Of a stretch of 64,000 nt of DNA, positions 60,889 through 64,000 are shown piece by piece. A model generated the notes under the pieces. The model did not search any database and was not told where the DNA came from. It saw nothing but the letters and a program-made list of their open reading frames with translations. Every line of letters starts with the position of its first letter. The stretch's first letter is position 1. Where the stretch lies: NCBI GenBank assembly GCA_900768265.1, contig CAAGCF010000021.1, positions 6,678 through 70,677 of the forward strand. The letters are read 5' to 3'. Made by a program: the position numbers and the translations under genes. This stretch comes from an uncultured Collinsella sp. GTDB taxonomy: Bacteria; Actinomycetota; Coriobacteriia; Coriobacteriales; Coriobacteriaceae.

Positions 60889-61584
60889 ATGGACGAAAAG
60901 AACGAAGAGCTCGTGGATGCGCAGATCGTCGAGGAGGACAGCCGTGTGTATGGGCACGCCGAGGGCGAACCTGGTGGCGAGGTCGCTGACGAGCCGGCGC
61001 TGGTGCTGGGCGACGATGACCCGCACGATGCCGAGCTGCACGAGAAGATTCTTTCGGAGGAGTGCGCCTGGAAGGGCAAGATCCTCGACGTCCACCGTCT
61101 TGAGGTTGAGCTGCCCAACGGTCGCCGCAGCGCCCGTGATATCGTTCGCCATCCGGGTGCAGCGGCCGTTGTGGCACTGACCGAGAGCGGCAAGATCGTA
61201 CTGGTGCGTCAGTACCGCACCGCCATCGACCGCGTGACGGTCGAGATTCCCGCCGGCAAGCTCGATCCAGGCGAGGACCCGCTCGATTGCGCCAAGCGCG
61301 AACTGCATGAGGAGACGGGCTTTAGGGCTGGTCGCATTCGCTTTTTGACGTCGATTGTCACGTCCTGCGGTTTTTGCGATGAGATCATCCACATCTACTT
61401 GGCTACCAAGCTCGAGTTTGATGCGCCCAACCCCGATGATGACGAGTTTGTCAACGTGGACCTGGTGCCGCTGCACGAGCTGATCGACGCCGTGCTCGAC
61501 GGCAAGATCGAAGACGCCAAGACCGTCGTGGGCGCCTTGGCCTGCGATAGCATCGCGCACCGCCTTGGGGGCGCGGAGCTTTAA
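60889..61584 (+). CDS. NUDIX hydrolase, ADP-ribose-pyrophosphatase-like
   Basis: The protein is 231 residues. A NUDIX box is intact (GKLDPGE, then CAKRELHEETGF), preceded by VRQYRTAIDRVTVEIPAGKL, which is typical of ADP-ribose pyrophosphatases. The first 50 residues are acidic and not part of the domain. It lies 21 bases after purD and is probably co-transcribed. The ATG at 60889 has AGAGGA nine bases upstream; the ATG at 60880 is too close to it. A 13-bp inverted repeat (GCCCTGGGACAAG) follows at 61597-61634. Confidence 0.85.
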   Translation: MDEKNEELVDAQIVEEDSRVYGHAEGEPGGEVADEPALVLGDDDPHDAELHEKILSEECAWKGKILDVHRLEVELPNGRRSARDIVRHPGAAAVVALTESGKIVLVRQYRTAIDRVTVEIPAGKLDPGEDPLDCAKRELHEETGFRAGRIRFLTSIVTSCGFCDEIIHIYLATKLEFDAPNPDDDEFVNVDLVPLHELIDAVLDGKIEDAKTVVGALACDSIAHRLGGAEL

Positions 61585-61666
61585 CGAGTGGGGGTAGCCC
61601 TGGGACAAGTACTGCTGATTGCTTTGTCCCAGGGCCTTACGTTGCTGATATTTCTTTGAGGATCAC

Positions 61667-63436
61667 ATGCTGAAGAGGTTTCTTTCGTATTACAAGCCCC
61701 AGATGGGGCTTTTTGTTGCCGATACTGTTTGCGCCCTGGTGCTTGCCGCCATCGATCTGGCGTTTCCTATCATTCTGCGCAATCTGACCGGCGGGCTCTT
61801 TACCCAGGGCCAGGCTGCTATTATGCAGGCGCTCGGTATGATCGCGGTTGGCCTGGTACTGATGTACGCCATCCGTTGCGCCTGTCGCTACTTTGTGAGT
61901 TACTGGGGCCACGTGATGGGCGCGCGCATGGAGTCCAAGATGCGCGAGGACCTGTTCGATCAGTACGAGCGCTTTAGCTTTGCGTACTTCGATCGCAACA
62001 GCTCGGGTGACATGATGAGCCGCGTGGTCAACGACTTGTTCGATATCTGCGAGGCGGCACACCACGTGCCCGAGTGGATTATCATCTGCGGTATCGAGAT
62101 TGTCGGCTCTTTTGTGATCCTCTTTGCTATTGCCCCGGTGTTGGCGCTTGCCATGGCCGTGGTGACGGCGGTGTTTGCGGTCATCATGTTTTGGCAGAAC
62201 ATGCGCATGCGCGAGGTCTTTAGCGACAACCGCAAAAAGATCAGCGGTATTAATGCTCAGCTGCAGGATTCGCTGGCAGGCATGCGCGTGGTCAAGAGCT
62301 TTGCGAACGAGGAGGCCGAGCGCTCCAAGTTCCGCGCCTCTAACGACCGCTATCTTTCGTCCAAGGAGAATATGTATCACGCCATGGGCGTCTACACTGC
62401 GACGTATGGCCTGCTCTCGGGCGTGTTGTACGTGATTGTGGTGCTGCTGGGTGGTTGGCTGGTGGCGCAAGGCCAACTGCAGGCGGTCGATATGGCGACT
62501 TTCGCGCTCTACATTTCGCTGTTCTGCACCCCGCTCGAGACGCTTGTGAACTCGGCTGAGACGTATCAGAAGGCCATCGCCGGCTTTAAGCGCATGGACG
62601 AGGTGCTTTCGACCGCCCCGGATATCCAGGACAAGCCGGATGCCGCGGACCTGCAGGTGACGGCTGGCGCGGTTGAATATCGCGACGTGTGCTTTAGCTA
62701 CGAGGATGTTGAGCTGGGCAGCGGCGAAGAGGCTCGTCCCGTGATCGACCACATGAACCTGTCTATCAAGCCCGGCCGGACCATTGCGCTGGTTGGCCCC
62801 TCGGGCGGCGGCAAGTCCACAACGTGTTCACTGCTGCCGCGCTTTTACGACGTGGCGGACGGATCCATCAGCATCGACGGCCAGGACGTGCGCGATGTGA
62901 CGCAACAGAGTCTGCGCCGCGCCATTGGCCTGGTGCAGCAGGATGTCTATCTGTTTGACGGTACGATTGGCGAGAACATCGCCTACGGCAAGCCAGGCGC
63001 CACGGCAGAAGAGGTCGCCGAGGCCGCCCGCCGCGCCAATATCAATGCCTTCATTGAGTCGCTGCCGCAGGGCTACGACACAGTCGTGGGCGAACGCGGC
63101 AGCCGACTTTCGGGTGGCCAGAAGCAGCGCGTAGCCATTGCGCGCGTGTTTCTCAAGAACCCCAAGATCCTGATCCTGGACGAGGCGACGAGCGCCTTGG
63201 ATAACGAGAGCGAGGAGGCGGTGCAGGAGTCGCTCGAGCGCCTGGCGCGCGGTCGCACCACGATCATCATCGCCCACCGTCTCTCGACCATTAAACATGC
63301 CGACGAGATTGCGACCGTCGAGCATGGTCGCGTTGTGGAACGTGGTACGCACGAGCAGCTTCTCGCCCGTGGCGGCACCTATGCCCGTTACTATCGAATG
63401 CAGTTCGAAGGTGCGCGTGCGCACGAGCTCGACTGA
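61667..63436 (+). CDS. ABC exporter, fused permease and ATPase
   Basis: This 589-residue half-transporter of the MsbA/LmrA type has about six membrane segments in the first 300 residues, then an ATPase with Walker A GPSGGGKST, Q-loop, signature LSGGQKQR, Walker B ILILDEATSALD and switch histidine IIAHRLSTI. It works as a dimer; with no partner half adjacent, a homodimer is likely. The substrate (lipid, drug or peptide) is not evident. GAGGA precedes the ATG. Confidence 0.9.
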   Translation: MLKRFLSYYKPQMGLFVADTVCALVLAAIDLAFPIILRNLTGGLFTQGQAAIMQALGMIAVGLVLMYAIRCACRYFVSYWGHVMGARMESKMREDLFDQYERFSFAYFDRNSSGDMMSRVVNDLFDICEAAHHVPEWIIICGIEIVGSFVILFAIAPVLALAMAVVTAVFAVIMFWQNMRMREVFSDNRKKISGINAQLQDSLAGMRVVKSFANEEAERSKFRASNDRYLSSKENMYHAMGVYTATYGLLSGVLYVIVVLLGGWLVAQGQLQAVDMATFALYISLFCTPLETLVNSAETYQKAIAGFKRMDEVLSTAPDIQDKPDAADLQVTAGAVEYRDVCFSYEDVELGSGEEARPVIDHMNLSIKPGRTIALVGPSGGGKSTTCSLLPRFYDVADGSISIDGQDVRDVTQQSLRRAIGLVQQDVYLFDGTIGENIAYGKPGATAEEVAEAARRANINAFIESLPQGYDTVVGERGSRLSGGQKQRVAIARVFLKNPKILILDEATSALDNESEEAVQESLERLARGRTTIIIAHRLSTIKHADEIATVEHGRVVERGTHEQLLARGGTYARYYRMQFEGARAHELD

Positions 63437-63455
63437 TTGATATGACAGGAAGTAT

Positions 63456-64000
63456 ATGGCTGAGAAGAACCCTTTGACTCCGGAAGAAGTGACGGAGTTA
63501 TTCTCCGAGATCGACGCATCCGGCGTTTTGGATCCGACGCTTGCCAAAAAGCGCACCGAACGCATGCGCGAAAAAGAGGCTGCGGCCAAGCGCGGCGACA
63601 AGGCGGCGCTGGCGCAGCTTCGCAGCGAAGATCGCGCAAGCCAGACAAAGCAGATTGACCCGCTGTCCGAGGACGACCCTTCGGGCTCGCAAGTGAGCCA
63701 TACCATTACGAAGACCGCCATGGCCGTAGTTATCGGCATTCTGGTGTTGATCGTGGGCATGCAGATCGGCTACGGCGTGATGCGCCGTCTGAATACCGCC
63801 AATCTGTCCGAGAGCGTTTCGGTGGATACCGTTTCCACGGCACTGAAGGGCGGCCTTGAGTGGGGTAACGGCTTTACGCAGTTCCCGCTCGACTTTAGCG
63901 TCGACGAGGCGGACGAGCGCACGGGTACGGTAGAGGTGACGGTGCTGGACACGTCGTCTGCCAACGAGCTCGAGCTGCTGTCCAACGGGCAGATTCAGGC
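63456..64000 (+). CDS. Single-pass membrane protein, unknown (partial at window end)
   Basis: The ATG at 63456 (AGGA upstream) opens a frame of 181 codons that runs off the window. An acidic and basic helical cytoplasmic part (about 1-85, with KKRTERMREKEAAAKRGDKA) is followed by one membrane segment (about 91-110, TAMAVVIGILVLIVGMQIGY) and an outer part. It follows the ABC exporter by 19 bases, so it is probably in the same operon. I do not recognise the family. Confidence 0.7.
   Translation, partial: MAEKNPLTPEEVTELFSEIDASGVLDPTLAKKRTERMREKEAAAKRGDKAALAQLRSEDRASQTKQIDPLSEDDPSGSQVSHTITKTAMAVVIGILVLIVGMQIGYGVMRRLNTANLSESVSVDTVSTALKGGLEWGNGFTQFPLDFSVDEADERTGTVEVTVLDTSSANELELLSNGQIQ

Noticed and set aside
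59647..61608. 653-codon open frame opposite purD and the NUDIX gene
   Set aside because: It spans two well-supported genes on the other strand and has no recognisable domain.

Overview
The window is about 64 kb of chromosome around the replication origin of a GC-rich Gram-positive bacterium of the class Coriobacteriia, most likely Collinsella or a close relative. The protein families, the order rpmH-rnpA-yidD-yidC-jag-rsmG-parA-parB beside dnaA-dnaN-recF-gyrB-gyrA, and the sortase-anchored adhesin support this. The genus is inferred from general resemblance and was not checked by a search. Strand bias fits an origin near 35.2-38.8 kb: genes to the left run mostly on the minus strand and genes to the right on the plus strand.

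Left arm, 0-9.2 kb (minus strand): purC, a sensor kinase/response regulator pair, a Tat-exported lipoprotein, a TSCPD protein, a solute-binding-protein/GGDEF pair with overlapping genes, and purB. 9.2-15.6 kb (plus strand) is an accessory island: an AlbA_2/GHKL regulator behind five ATTACATTA elements, then a tightly coupled operon of a 75-residue protein, a nuclease-methylase fusion and a specificity subunit (a BcgI-like restriction-modification system), ending at tRNA-Gly(CCC). 15.9-19.3 kb holds a large thioester/SpaA-domain surface adhesin. 19.4-30 kb holds a membrane protein that looks like a catalytically dead M28 peptidase, two WYL regulators, a DinG-type exonuclease-helicase, ddl and rlmN.

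Origin region, 30-46.6 kb: parB, parA, three parS sites spaced exactly 39 bp apart, rsmG, jag, yidC, yidD, rnpA and rpmH on the minus strand. Then come a candidate bipartite oriC, an unusual GHKL/winged-helix protein directly upstream of dnaA, dnaA, dnaN, recF, a DciA-like gene, gyrB and gyrA. The likely DnaA boxes are non-canonical (TTTTCAACA), and the DnaA recognition helix carries matching substitutions.

Right arm, 46.6-64 kb: a 184-bp near-perfect inverted repeat before tRNA-Ile(GAU), a bifunctional-nuclease gene with two unknown genes, typA, a bactofilin-like membrane protein, and a TRIC/UPF0126 protein. Next is a 1.27-kb unit in which a PD-(D/E)xK-type nuclease gene is bracketed by 81-bp inverted repeats, then two tRNA-Ser genes. 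The arm ends with rpsF-ssb-rpsR-rplI, dnaB, purA, purD, a NUDIX hydrolase, an ABC exporter and a truncated membrane protein. Most of the window is housekeeping; the novelty lies in the islands, the repeats and the origin architecture.
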